Below are positions 36,106-45,622 of a DNA stretch of 62,084 bases, piece after piece. The stretch is from assembly GCA_903901425.1 (NCBI GenBank), contig CAIURC010000017.1, forward strand, positions 1 through 62,084, in the 5' to 3' direction. A program made the translations under genes and the position numbers. Position 1 is the stretch's first letter. Every line of letters begins with the position of its first letter. The stretch is from an uncultured Spartobacteria bacterium (lineage in GTDB: Bacteria > Verrucomicrobiota > Verrucomicrobiia > Chthoniobacterales > Chthoniobacteraceae). The notes below the pieces were generated by a model. That model was not told the origin of the DNA. It made no database searches and worked only from the letters and a program-made list of their open reading frames with translations.

Positions 36106-39100
36106 TTACCGCGCCGCGGTGTTCTTTGGAGCCGCGGGTTTTTTCAATTCCTCGGCTGTCCAGGCCCGGTTCCGGTCGGCGTTTTCCGAACGCCAACGCG
36201 TAACATCGGCCGGGGTGACCGGCGAGGCGCCGTGTTCCCATTCGCGCCGGATGTAGGTCAGAACGCCGGCAATGTCCTCGTCGGAAAGCTGGCCGAGCGC
36301 GGGCATTTCCAAACGCCAGACCACGCCCGATACGGTGACCGGTCCGTTCAGACCGTGGAGAATGATTTTGCCGGCCCGGTCGGCAGGCCCGAGGACCCAG
36401 TCGGAGTCCACCAGAGGCGGAGCGAGTCCTTCGAGTCCAGAACCGCCAGGCTGGTGGCAGCCCGCGCAGATCCCGGTGTAGATGGTGCGGCCTTTTTCAT
36501 ACAGCGCCTGCTGGACCGGGGTCAGGGGCTGAACCACGGGCTTGGGCGGGACTCCGGGTTTGCCAGGCCACGCGAGTTTCTGGGCCACGGTCTGCACCAT
36601 GCCGCGGGTTTTTGAATCGGGCGTGGCAAGGAGCTTTGCCAAGGCGGCGGGTTCCTCGTCGAGATACACCAGCCGGGGTTTGGCCCCCTTGGCGAGCGGT
36701 TTTCCGGCCATGCCTTCCAACAGCGCCGCCTGAAGCGGGCTACGGGCGGGCTGCGCCGAAACCATCTCCAGAAGCCGGGCCGTCCGCGCAGACCGGTGTT
36801 CGGCAATCACGGCCCCGGACAGCAGCGGAAAAACACCGCTGCCTTGAACCGTTTTCTGTTTCTGGACGGGCAGCGCAACCAGCGTTTCAAGGAACTCGAG
36901 TTCGCGGCCGGCCAGACCGGAAACCACGGCCTCGCCCAGCAATAGGCTGCCGCCGGCTTCGAGGAGTTGCACGAGGGCCGTCTCCTGCCCGGGCTGCGGG
37001 CTGAGCGCAAAGGCCAGCTGAAGGCGGACCTCGGGATCCTTGTCCTGAAGGAGTTTAAGCAACTCGGGGAGCAAGGTGCGGTCGGCGAGGCGCACTGCGG
37101 CCACGCGGACCTTGGGTTCGCGGTCCCCGAGGGCGGCCGTGACGAGGGTGGGCTGGAGAGCGCGGAGCCCGTCCAAGGTCCAAAGCGCATGGACCCGGGC
37201 CTGCGGAGTGGGGCCATGGAGCGCCAGTTTTTCGAGGGCCGGCACAACGGCCATGTCCGCGCGTTCGACGAGGAGCTGCTGGGCCGTGTCCCGGACCCAA
37301 CCGTTGGGGTCCTTGAGGCGGTCGACCCAGAGAGCGGGCTGGTCGCCAAGGGGTTGGAACTTGGGTTTTTTGGCGTCGGGCGCGATCCTGTAAATGCGTC
37401 CGAGGCCGATGGGCTGTTCGAGTTTGCGCTCCTGAATGTTGGCGGCGAGGTAATAGGTGAGGAACGCCTTGTGCTGGATGATGCCCCGGGCGAAGTCGAC
37501 GACGTACAGGGCACCGTCTGGGCCCGTGTAGGCGTTGACGGGGCGGAACCGTTCATCGGTGGAGGTGAGGAACTCGGTGTCCTCAAGGGCGTTCCGGCCC
37601 TGAATCACGCCGCCGGACTCCTCCAGCTTGATCCGTTTGACCAGGTTCCCGGAGGGTTCCGGGGCAAAGACGTTGCCCTGATATTCCTTGGGGAAAAGCC
37701 CACCCCGGTACACTACGGCGCCGCAGGTGGCAGTGACGGAACGCAGGGTGCCATCTTCCCGGAGCGTGCCGGGCGACTTGGTGCCATCGGGCTTGGTGGT
37801 TTCTTCGATGTAGCCGCGGTTCACACCGGGGGTGGGATGAGACGGCCAGCAAATGCCGTCCGTCACCAGTTTGCGGTTGAGTCCGGTGCGGAGGGTGAGA
37901 TGGGGGTTGCGTGTGTACCACTTGGGCGGGACGAGGTCGGCATGGAGCAGGGCGCTGTTGTAGTTGAAGAAGGGGCGTCCCCAGTCGTCCTGGGTCAGGC
38001 CCCACTGCCCGCCTGGCACCGTGGGTTCGACCGTCCACTGGCCGCGCTCGAGCCGGAGCCGTTGTCCGTAGCCGGCACACTGGATCCAGTTGTCCCGCAT
38101 CCAAAGCGGGCTGTTGGCCATGTGTTCGGGCTGGCCGCCTTCCTTGCCGAAATCGCCGACCACCTCCTCATGGCGGTCTGCCACGCCATCGCCGTTGGTG
38201 TCATGGTACCAGAGTAGACGTGGCGGCACACCGACCAGGGCACCGTCCCCGAGCGCCATGACAGCGCGTGGCATGAGGAGCCGGTCTACAAACACGGTGG
38301 ACTTGTCCATGCGGCCATCGCCGTCGGTGTCCTCCAGGCGGCTGATCCTGCCGATGGGCTGGTCCTCGCCCTTGGCTTCCATGTCGTGCATGTACCCGCG
38401 CATCTCCACCACGTAGAGCCGCCCCTTGGCATCCCAGCTGACCGCCACCGGCGATTCAATCATGGGTTCAGACGCCACCAGTTCGGCATGAAACCCCTTT
38501 GGCAGTTTCAGACGTTGCAAGGCCTGTTCCGCCGTCAGCACTTCAGGCACCGGCGGGTGAAACTTCAAAACCGGGTTCTCCGGGCCGCCCCCCGCCCGGC
38601 GCGGGCCCGCCGGCTTTTCCCCCGCCGCTCCACTGGCCAGCACCTTCTGGGTTTCCTTTGTCGCACTCGCCAGCACCGGTGCTGCCGCTTTCTCCGGAAC
38701 CGCGGCAGCAGGCTTGGGTTCGACTTTTTCGGGCTTCTTGGGTTCAGGCTTTTTGGGAGCCTCGGCCTTGGCGCGTGTCACAGCAGGGACCGGCAGTTGG
38801 AGGCCGGTGAACGCGTTGGCCTGTTTCTGGATTTCTCCGGGCTCGGGCAGGCCGTTGGCGGAAACCATGAACCGGACTTTGATCTCCCTTTTTCCACCGG
38901 CAGGGATGGTGTCCTTGAACCATGCCCCGAACCGGCCGTAGTCGCGGTAGGCCGAGAAGGGGGTCTGTTTGGGGTTCTCGGGATGGTTCAGGAAAACGAC
39001 TCCGTAACGTTTGCCGCCCAGGGTGAAGTCCTCACCCACCCAGGGGTAGTCGCGGTCCTTGTGGGGCTCCGCATTTTCCCGGGGATACAGGAACTGGGTC

Positions 39101-39690
39101 TCGGCAGGGTCCAGCTCTCCGGCGGGCCGGAACTGAAGGCCGGCGTGTTCGGGATCCCCATCCAGCAGGGTTTCGCCCCCCACCGCATGGAGCACGGAGC
39201 GCATTTCGACCAGGAGCAGGCTGCCGGCAGGCGGGGTCAGGAACTGGAAGCTGCGCTCTTCGCGGAGAGCAACGCCATTGTCGCCGGTCCATTCCACGAG
39301 GGAAGTGAACCCGGCGTGGTCGGCGTCCGCCTCCTGACCGGTGAACCGGCGGTGGATTTGTTCGCCGCCCTTCATGTGCCAGCGGTCGTACACGTTCTCC
39401 CCCACCTTCAGCTTGCTCCAGCCCAAGAAAATGCCGCGGTGATGGGTGAAAGCGCCGCCCGGCCCCTTGGTGATGGGGGCGCTGCCCGCGGCATCCATCA
39501 CGTGGAGGAACGGCTTGTAATGGTCGTGCCGGAGTTCCGGGGTGCTGAAGTCCGAACTGTACATGTAACGCGCCACGGCCCGGCCATTCTCCCGGACCTC
39601 CAAATATTCACCCGGCTGGTCCTTCAGCTCAAAAGCGGCGGGAAGGGACTGCGCAGCCAGAAGGACAAAAAGGGCGGGGAATGTTTTCAT
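36106..39690 (-). CDS. Giant secreted cytochrome: DUF6807 (PmoA), PVC propeller, HEAT, cytochrome c
   Basis: A 1194-residue protein with signal peptide MKTFPALFVLLAAQSLPAA. Residues 18-310 resemble the DUF6807/PmoA family (HHRGIFLGWSKLKVG, GAWFKDTIPAGGKREIKV). A Lys/Pro/Ala/Glu linker at about 325-410 is low complexity. The PVC-type propeller follows (AELVASEPMIESPVAVSWDA; EDTDGDGRMDKSTVF), then HEAT-like repeats, and a C-terminal cytochrome c with GICAGCHQPGGSGLEGL near residue 1070. Start ATG 39690. It is a paralogue of the 25004 and 56530 genes with a different N-terminal module, which suggests the propeller-cytochrome unit is combined with several sugar-binding or hydrolase domains. Confidence 0.9.
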   Translation of the reverse strand: MKTFPALFVLLAAQSLPAAFELKDQPGEYLEVRENGRAVARYMYSSDFSTPELRHDHYKPFLHVMDAAGSAPITKGPGGAFTHHRGIFLGWSKLKVGENVYDRWHMKGGEQIHRRFTGQEADADHAGFTSLVEWTGDNGVALREERSFQFLTPPAGSLLLVEMRSVLHAVGGETLLDGDPEHAGLQFRPAGELDPAETQFLYPRENAEPHKDRDYPWVGEDFTLGGKRYGVVFLNHPENPKQTPFSAYRDYGRFGAWFKDTIPAGGKREIKVRFMVSANGLPEPGEIQKQANAFTGLQLPVPAVTRAKAEAPKKPEPKKPEKVEPKPAAAVPEKAAAPVLASATKETQKVLASGAAGEKPAGPRRAGGGPENPVLKFHPPVPEVLTAEQALQRLKLPKGFHAELVASEPMIESPVAVSWDAKGRLYVVEMRGYMHDMEAKGEDQPIGRISRLEDTDGDGRMDKSTVFVDRLLMPRAVMALGDGALVGVPPRLLWYHDTNGDGVADRHEEVVGDFGKEGGQPEHMANSPLWMRDNWIQCAGYGQRLRLERGQWTVEPTVPGGQWGLTQDDWGRPFFNYNSALLHADLVPPKWYTRNPHLTLRTGLNRKLVTDGICWPSHPTPGVNRGYIEETTKPDGTKSPGTLREDGTLRSVTATCGAVVYRGGLFPKEYQGNVFAPEPSGNLVKRIKLEESGGVIQGRNALEDTEFLTSTDERFRPVNAYTGPDGALYVVDFARGIIQHKAFLTYYLAANIQERKLEQPIGLGRIYRIAPDAKKPKFQPLGDQPALWVDRLKDPNGWVRDTAQQLLVERADMAVVPALEKLALHGPTPQARVHALWTLDGLRALQPTLVTAALGDREPKVRVAAVRLADRTLLPELLKLLQDKDPEVRLQLAFALSPQPGQETALVQLLEAGGSLLLGEAVVSGLAGRELEFLETLVALPVQKQKTVQGSGVFPLLSGAVIAEHRSARTARLLEMVSAQPARSPLQAALLEGMAGKPLAKGAKPRLVYLDEEPAALAKLLATPDSKTRGMVQTVAQKLAWPGKPGVPPKPVVQPLTPVQQALYEKGRTIYTGICAGCHQPGGSGLEGLAPPLVDSDWVLGPADRAGKIILHGLNGPVTVSGVVWRLEMPALGQLSDEDIAGVLTYIRREWEHGASPVTPADVTRWRSENADRNRAWTAEELKKPAAPKNTAAR

Positions 39691-40056
39691 GGGGAAAGGG
39701 GAGAGACAAAAAGGCAGGAGCAAACATCGGCACCGGAAAAAATCCGGCTGCATCTGGGTTATCCAGCAACCTCCCCCAGCCTTAGCAGAAAGCGGCTGGG
39801 AACGCTATAAATCGGACTCCCGAAGCTCTGCAATTTTCATAAGGGCGCGGCCAGTCTTCAATGGCGTATTGCCGTGAATCGGAATGACGAGGCGTTCGCG
39901 CCGACCGGATCTCCAGCCCGCTCTTTGTATGGAAGAGGGGACTTGATGGTCCATGGACCTTATGGACTTGATGGGTGGCTCTGACTCGAAATCTGGATCG
40001 GCCTGCGTCCGCTGCTTTTAGTGCCGCCGGCAGCCCGCCGGGTCTCCAGGAGAGGC
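39691..40056. other. Intergenic spacer, short direct repeat, no gene seen
   Basis: The 366 bp between the giant cytochrome start and the proS stop hold no supported gene or tRNA. GGACTTGATGG occurs twice, at 39939-39949 and 39964-39974. The left part must hold the promoter for the minus-strand cytochrome gene, but no clear -35/-10 was recognised. Confidence 0.6.
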
Positions 40057-41583
40057 TCAGTAGGATTTTGCGAAGATCACCCGGCGCGGGCTGGGGTCAC
40101 CGGTGAAAATACAGCGGCCGGGTTCCGGGCTGTCTTCCATTGGGATGCAGCGGATGGTGACCTTGAGATCGGCTTTCACCTGTTCCTCCACCTCGCGGGA
40201 GCCGTTCCAGTGGGCGAGGGCGAAGCCACCGTGGATTTCCGGACGGTCCGGGTTGGAAGGAGTGAAGAACCGGTAAAACTCTTCGCGGGTGTTGAGCACC
40301 ACCGTGTGGGCGTCCCGGAGCGCAGTCGCCCGGGCCAGGAGCCCGGCCTGGATGGACTCCAGCATTCCGGACACCCCGGACACGAAGGCGTCCGTGGTGA
40401 GGAACTCTTTTTCCTTCACCCCGCGGTCCCGGCGCGACACGGCAACACTGCCCTTTTCGAGGTCGCGCGGCCCGATTTCCACCCGCAACGGCACCCCTTT
40501 TTTGATCCATTCCCAGTTCTTGGTGCCACCCCCAATGTCGCGCCGGTCGATTTCAACGCGGACGGGTTCGCCGCCGAAGGTCTGCGCACGGAGCGCTGCC
40601 GCCAGTTGTTCGACGGCCTTGAGCACGGCATCCCGGGTCTCGGGTTTCGGGGTGACCGGGAGAATCACCACCTGAGCCGGCGCGATCCTGGGCGGGAGCT
40701 GGATGCCGTCATCGTCGCCGTGGGCCATGATGAGGGTCCCGATGAGCCGGGTGCTGACGCCCCAGCTGGTGGTCCATGCGAACTCGCGGGTGTTGGTCCG
40801 GGAAACAAACTCGATCCCGCTGGCCTTGGCGAAGTTCTGGCCGAGGAAATGGGAGGTGCCAGCCTGGATCGCTTTCCGGTCTTGAACCATGGCCTCGATG
40901 CACAGGGTCTGGACCGCGCCCGGGAACCGTTCGCCCTCGCTCTTTTCCCCCACGTACACCGGGATCGCCAGGTACTCGCGTGCGAAAGTCTCGTACACAC
41001 GGAGCATCTGGAGGGTTTCCTCGCGGGCCTCCTGTTCCGTCTCATGGGCCGTATGCCCTTCCTGCCACAGGAACTCGGCCGTCCGCAGGAAAACCCGGGG
41101 CCGCATTTCCCAACGGACGACATTCGCCCACTGGTTGATGAGGATGGGCAGGTCGCGGTAACTCTGGACCCACTTGGCGTAGGTGGCGCCGATGATGGTT
41201 TCGCTGGTGGGCCGGACCACCAGGGGTTCCGTCAGCTCAGCGGAAGGCGCCGGACGCAGCCCGCCCTGGCCGTCGGCCTCCAGCCGGTGATGGGTCACCA
41301 CCGCGCATTCCTTGGCAAAGCCCTCCACGTGCTCGGCTTCCTTGGCCAGATAACTGAGCGGGATGAACATCGGAAAATACGCGTTCCGGTGCCCGGTGGC
41401 CTTGAACATGCCGTCCAGCACCCGCTGCATGTTTTCCCAAATGCCGTATCCCCACGGCTTGATGACCATGCAGCCGCGCACATCGCTGTTTTCTGCAAGG
41501 TCCGCCGCGCGCACGACCTGCTGGTACCATTCCGGGAAATCTTCGTCGCGACGGGGCGTGATGGCGGTGGCGGGCTGGCTCAT
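40057..41583 (-). CDS. proS: Prolyl-tRNA synthetase, archaeal/eukaryal-type (ProS)
   Basis: A 508-residue class II synthetase. MVIKPWGYGIWENMQRVLDG near residue 40, VVRPTSETIIGATYAKWVQS (motif 2 region) and WEMRPRVFLRTAEFLWQEGH fit the short ProRS type without the bacterial editing insert. The C-terminal zinc-binding-like domain ends in ...RRVIFAKSY. It charges tRNA-Pro. The ATG at 41583 starts MSQPATAITPRRDEDFPEWY, typical of this type. No other translation gene lies nearby, and it stands 114 bp from the DUF1592 gene stop on the same strand. Confidence 0.95.
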   Translation of the reverse strand: MSQPATAITPRRDEDFPEWYQQVVRAADLAENSDVRGCMVIKPWGYGIWENMQRVLDGMFKATGHRNAYFPMFIPLSYLAKEAEHVEGFAKECAVVTHHRLEADGQGGLRPAPSAELTEPLVVRPTSETIIGATYAKWVQSYRDLPILINQWANVVRWEMRPRVFLRTAEFLWQEGHTAHETEQEAREETLQMLRVYETFAREYLAIPVYVGEKSEGERFPGAVQTLCIEAMVQDRKAIQAGTSHFLGQNFAKASGIEFVSRTNTREFAWTTSWGVSTRLIGTLIMAHGDDDGIQLPPRIAPAQVVILPVTPKPETRDAVLKAVEQLAAALRAQTFGGEPVRVEIDRRDIGGGTKNWEWIKKGVPLRVEIGPRDLEKGSVAVSRRDRGVKEKEFLTTDAFVSGVSGMLESIQAGLLARATALRDAHTVVLNTREEFYRFFTPSNPDRPEIHGGFALAHWNGSREVEEQVKADLKVTIRCIPMEDSPEPGRCIFTGDPSPRRVIFAKSY

Positions 41584-41697
41584 AAAAAAGGGCAGGTGGA
41601 AAAGGGCCGAGACCGTACCCGCGATTCCCGGGGCCGGCAAGCCATGCGTGAGGCGCCGGATCGATCGGGGGAAAAGCCCCGTGCCGAAAAGCCGACC

Positions 41698-44175
41698 TCA
41701 GCGCGACCTGAAGATCTCGCTCATCAGACAGAGCTCCAGCACCGTGCGCAGACCCGCTCCCTGCCGCTTGGCGGCCCCGCAGATTTCCTCGATCAGGAAA
41801 TCGTCGGCCAATTCCATCCGGCGTCCGGTTGCGTAGGTGAGAAACTGGCGGACCAGGTTCCGGGTGAACAAATCGGCCCGGGTGGAGGCAAGCACCCCCT
41901 TGAATCCGGCGAAATCAGCATAGGTTTCGCCGGAGGGAAACTCGCCGGAGGGATCGATCTTGGGCACGGGCTTTTGGCTGCCTGTGGGAGCGGGATACGT
42001 CTGGCGCCAGCGGCCGACCGGGTCGAACGTCTCGAGGCTGAACCCGAGCGGATCGATTTTCCGGTGGCACTCCGCGCAGGCCTTGTCGGCGCGGTGTTTG
42101 GCCAGCCGATCCCGGATCGTGGTCGCGCCGCTCACATCGGGATCAATGGCCGGAACGACGTCGGGCGGCGGCGGGGGCCGGACACCAAGGATGTTTTCGC
42201 TCACCCAAACGCCCCGGGTCACAGGGGAAGTCTCCACCCCGTTGGCGCTCACCGTGAGCACACCCGCCATCCCAAGCAACCCGCCCCGCTGAGGGTTCCC
42301 CTGGAAATTCACCCGCTGGAACCCGTCTGCCAGCCGCAACGTGTTCTGTTCCGGCAGCGCGTAGAGTTTCGCCAGCTTCTTGTCCACGAACCCGTAGTCC
42401 GCCTCCAGGAAGAGCCGGACCGGAGCATTCCGCGCAAGCAGGTCCCGGAAAAAGAGGCGGGCCTCTGTCTTCATCGAGGCCGGCAGTTCTTCCGCATAAA
42501 AGGCGCGGTTGGACTCGCGCGGGGGCGGCATTCCGCCCAGATCCCGGAGATTGAGCCAGCCATCCAGAAACCCGTTCACAAACCCCTCCATCCGTCCATC
42601 CGCCAGCATCCGGTCCATCTGCGACTTCAATGCCGCGTCCCGGACCAATTCCCCGGACTGCGCGGCCGCGAGCAGCTCCGGATCGGGCGGCCCGGCCCAG
42701 AGCGCATAGGACAGGCGGGACGCCAGGTCGTACGGGTGCAGCGCTTTCTCCGTCTCGGGCGTGATTTCGCTCAGGTAAAGAAACCCGGGCGAACAGAGGA
42801 TCATTTTCACGGTGTCGAGCGCAGCCTGACGCGGCGTTGCGTTTTGAGCGGTCCGGCTTTTGTAAAACGCGGCAACAGCCTCCCGGTCCGCCTCGGTGAG
42901 CGGACGGCGGTAGGCTTTTCCCGCAAAAGCGAGGAGCTGCTCCAACGCCTGTTCCGGCTGGAACCCGGTTTTGCCGAACACGGCCTGTTCCTCGACGCTG
43001 CCGGCCTCCTCCGGCACCGGTCCGTCGATCTGGACCTCGCTGATCCGGATATGCGGCAGCCTGCCTTCCAGAAGGACCCGGGTCCGGTCGCCGCTCCACG
43101 GGAGCTCGCCCTTGAACTCGTCTTTGTACCGATCGTTGACGGCGATCACCGAGGCCCGGGACTCGTACGGGCCGTTTGGAAAGATGAAGCGCGGGGTCTG
43201 GCCCGCTTCCAGCCAGACCCGGAACTTCAACCGGGCAGGCTGATCATCGGGTACCACGGCGCTGGCGAGCAGCGGTTCAATCGGCTGCGGGTAATGGATG
43301 TGCCCGGCGGTGATGTCTCCCGGGACAATCCCGAGCAGGAAAGGTTCGGTGAGGTCGATCCCGAAAATTTTTGGGTCGTAGTGCGTGTCCCGGTGGAGCG
43401 CCTGAGCTTCCACTTCAATGTCGTACAGGCCCGCCACCGGCACCCCCTTTTTGAAGTCTTCAATGTGCCCGTACCCGCCCTGCCGCGTGTCCGTGTTCGG
43501 CTGCTCGTAGAGGTTGAGGTACCGGAAATCGAACGCTTTCCGGTGCGGCCCGCCCAACTCCTCGTACTGCACAAAATGCCCTTTGAAACTCCAGTGCTTT
43601 GGCTCCATCCGGGGCTTCCCCAACCGCGCCTCCACGAGCCGGTGTGCCGCTTGGAAATGCTGGTCCACCAAAAAGCTGGAAGTCACTAAACCGCTGCCGA
43701 CCGTGTCCAGATGCTGCGTGGTCTTTTCCTTGGGAAAACCCGCCGTCAACCCCAGCGTGTCGACCCGGCGTCCAAACAACACCGCCAGCGTGTTCTCGTA
43801 TTCCCGGGTCGAAAGCCGGCGCATCACCGTCCGCGCGCCGGTGCTGGTGATCTTGTCCCGGGCAGCGGCCATGGCCTCGCGCAGGATCCCGAGCACGGCC
43901 AACCGGTCGTCGTCCGAGGGATGCGTCGCCTTTTTGGGCGGCATCTCACGGAGGGTGATCTGGTCAATGATCTCCTTGGTGGCGATCAGGTCCGATTCTG
44001 TGTTCAGCGGGAACCCGAACTTTTCAAAACTGCGGCCGCCTTTTTTTTCGGCGTCGTCATGACAGTTGAGACAGTACGTCTCCAGAAACTGCCCGATCCG
44101 TTGTGCAGGCCATTCCTGCGCGCCCAGCAGGCCGCCGGTCCCGAGGAGGACGGTCAAAATGCCGCGGAGGTTCAT
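41698..44175 (-). CDS. DUF1592/DUF1588/DUF1585 secreted cytochrome protein
   Basis: An 825-residue exported protein. ETYCLNCHDDAEKKGG near residue 33 holds a CxxCH heme site. DUF1587 (MRRLSTREYENTLAVLFG), a carbohydrate-binding-like middle, DUF1595 (FAGKAYRRPLTEADREAVAA), DUF1592 (SYALWAGPPDPELLAAAQSG), DUF1588 (GMAGVLTVSANGVETSPVTR, then VRPPPPPDVV) and DUF1585 (FLTYATGRRMELAD) follow in the usual order. It starts at ATG 44175, overlapping the stop of the DUF1552 gene (TGATG). The pair is widespread in PVC and Acidobacteriota; the reaction is unknown, but it is probably extracytoplasmic oxidation of plant or algal polymers. Confidence 0.93.
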   Translation of the reverse strand: MNLRGILTVLLGTGGLLGAQEWPAQRIGQFLETYCLNCHDDAEKKGGRSFEKFGFPLNTESDLIATKEIIDQITLREMPPKKATHPSDDDRLAVLGILREAMAAARDKITSTGARTVMRRLSTREYENTLAVLFGRRVDTLGLTAGFPKEKTTQHLDTVGSGLVTSSFLVDQHFQAAHRLVEARLGKPRMEPKHWSFKGHFVQYEELGGPHRKAFDFRYLNLYEQPNTDTRQGGYGHIEDFKKGVPVAGLYDIEVEAQALHRDTHYDPKIFGIDLTEPFLLGIVPGDITAGHIHYPQPIEPLLASAVVPDDQPARLKFRVWLEAGQTPRFIFPNGPYESRASVIAVNDRYKDEFKGELPWSGDRTRVLLEGRLPHIRISEVQIDGPVPEEAGSVEEQAVFGKTGFQPEQALEQLLAFAGKAYRRPLTEADREAVAAFYKSRTAQNATPRQAALDTVKMILCSPGFLYLSEITPETEKALHPYDLASRLSYALWAGPPDPELLAAAQSGELVRDAALKSQMDRMLADGRMEGFVNGFLDGWLNLRDLGGMPPPRESNRAFYAEELPASMKTEARLFFRDLLARNAPVRLFLEADYGFVDKKLAKLYALPEQNTLRLADGFQRVNFQGNPQRGGLLGMAGVLTVSANGVETSPVTRGVWVSENILGVRPPPPPDVVPAIDPDVSGATTIRDRLAKHRADKACAECHRKIDPLGFSLETFDPVGRWRQTYPAPTGSQKPVPKIDPSGEFPSGETYADFAGFKGVLASTRADLFTRNLVRQFLTYATGRRMELADDFLIEEICGAAKRQGAGLRTVLELCLMSEIFRSR

Positions 44176-45440
44176 CACGAAAACCGGCCCGTGCTGTTCC
44201 CGAACTCCGTGACTTCGACGCCCATCCGCTGGGCGATGTCCACAAACAGGTTGCAGAGCGGTGTCTTGTGGCTGCCGGACACCTGCCGGAACTCACCGTG
44301 CGCGTACCCGCCCCCGGCCAGGATCACAGGGAGATCGGAATTGTTGTGCACGTTGGCGTCTCCCATGCCGCTCCCGAAAAGGACCGTGGTGGAGTCCAAA
44401 AGCGTGCGTTCCCCGTCCTGGATTCCCGCAAGGCGGGTCAGGAATTTGCCGAACTGCGCCAACTGGTATTTCTCGAGAATAATCAGGTTCGCAATCGCCT
44501 CGGGATCGTTGCCGTGATGCGAGAGGCCATGGTGATCCTTCTGGATCCCGAGATGCTGCGGACGGAAGTCGCCTCCGATCTCCAGCGTGGCAATCCGGGT
44601 CGAGTCCGTCTGCAACGCCAGCGCAATCAAATCGTACAACAGCGGCAGGTCTTCCACCGCGTTCCGGTTGGTGGGCTGCTTCAACGGGGCTTCAGGCTTG
44701 GGCTGGTCCGTCCACCGGCTCCGCAGTTCCAGCCGTTTTTCCGCTTCCCGGACCGACGAAAGATATTCGTCCAACTTGGCTTTGTCCTCCCGGTTCACCC
44801 GCTGGGAAAGCCGGTTGGCATCCTTCAACACAGAATCGAGGATCGACGTCTGGAGCCCGTTCTCCTGCGCACGCCGCGCCCGGCGGTCCGCAGAGTCACT
44901 CACAAACAGCCGTTCAAACAATTCCGCAGGCGCCGTGATCGGCGGGACGCGCACCCCGGACTTTGTCCATGCCAGCTGGCACCCGCCATGAATCCCGCCC
45001 TCGGACCCCACCGTCAGCGAGGGAAACCGGGTTTCGAATCCCACCTCGTCCGCCAGATACTGATCCAGCGTCACGTTCCCGTTCGGCCGGCTCTGCGCTT
45101 CCGACTGCAGCACCCCCGAAAGAAACGAGTGCACCGCAAAATGCCCGCCTTTCACCCCGTGATCCAAGCCCCGGTACACCGTCATCTGGCTCCGGTTTTC
45201 CCAGAGCGGCTCCAGCAACGTCGTCTTCTCGTATTCCCGGCCGGGTGTGCTGGGAAAAAACTGTTTCCCCTGAAACCCGAGCAGGTTGCCAATCGCCACA
45301 AACCGGCGGGCCCCCGGCCCAGCCCCGCGCCCGGTTTGAATGGCGGAATTCGCGGCAACTTCCGCGGCCCGGAGAGACGGTAGCCAAGGCAGCGCCAGAG
45401 TGGTGGTCAGGGACCTGAGAATAAAACGGCGGCGGTTCAT
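44175..45440 (-). CDS. DUF1552 protein, twin-arginine exported
   Basis: A 421-residue protein starting MNRRRFILRSLTTTLALPWL, a twin-arginine signal. FVAIGNLLGFQGKQFFPSTP and GSHKTPLCNLFVDIAQRMGV are family landmarks, and LFGSGMGDANVHNNSDLPVI closes the alkaline-phosphatase-like core. An in-frame TTG three codons upstream is less likely. The gene is the upstream member of the DUF1552/DUF1592 pair and is translationally coupled to it. The function is unknown; co-export by Tat suggests it folds with a cofactor or metal before export. Confidence 0.92.
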   Translation of the reverse strand: MNRRRFILRSLTTTLALPWLPSLRAAEVAANSAIQTGRGAGPGARRFVAIGNLLGFQGKQFFPSTPGREYEKTTLLEPLWENRSQMTVYRGLDHGVKGGHFAVHSFLSGVLQSEAQSRPNGNVTLDQYLADEVGFETRFPSLTVGSEGGIHGGCQLAWTKSGVRVPPITAPAELFERLFVSDSADRRARRAQENGLQTSILDSVLKDANRLSQRVNREDKAKLDEYLSSVREAEKRLELRSRWTDQPKPEAPLKQPTNRNAVEDLPLLYDLIALALQTDSTRIATLEIGGDFRPQHLGIQKDHHGLSHHGNDPEAIANLIILEKYQLAQFGKFLTRLAGIQDGERTLLDSTTVLFGSGMGDANVHNNSDLPVILAGGGYAHGEFRQVSGSHKTPLCNLFVDIAQRMGVEVTEFGNSTGRFS

Positions 45441-45622
45441 GACGTTCAAATCCTACACGACCGGCCCGGAAATGAACCGCTCATTTCCACCACCTTTCTG
45501 CGTGGTTTTCCTTAGCCGGAAACCCTGCAGGAAAAAACAGATTTTGATAAACAATTTCCTTCGGTTCCCGCGTGCCCCTTTCCGCCGCCTCGCTGCGGTT
45601 TCAAACAATAAACATCCTCTGA

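Noticed and set aside
40021-43689. 1222-codon plus-strand open frame
   Set aside because: Antisense to proS and the DUF1592 protein, both with clear motifs. Long antisense frames are expected with this codon bias. Its translation is rich in His, Arg, Pro and Gln and has no domain.
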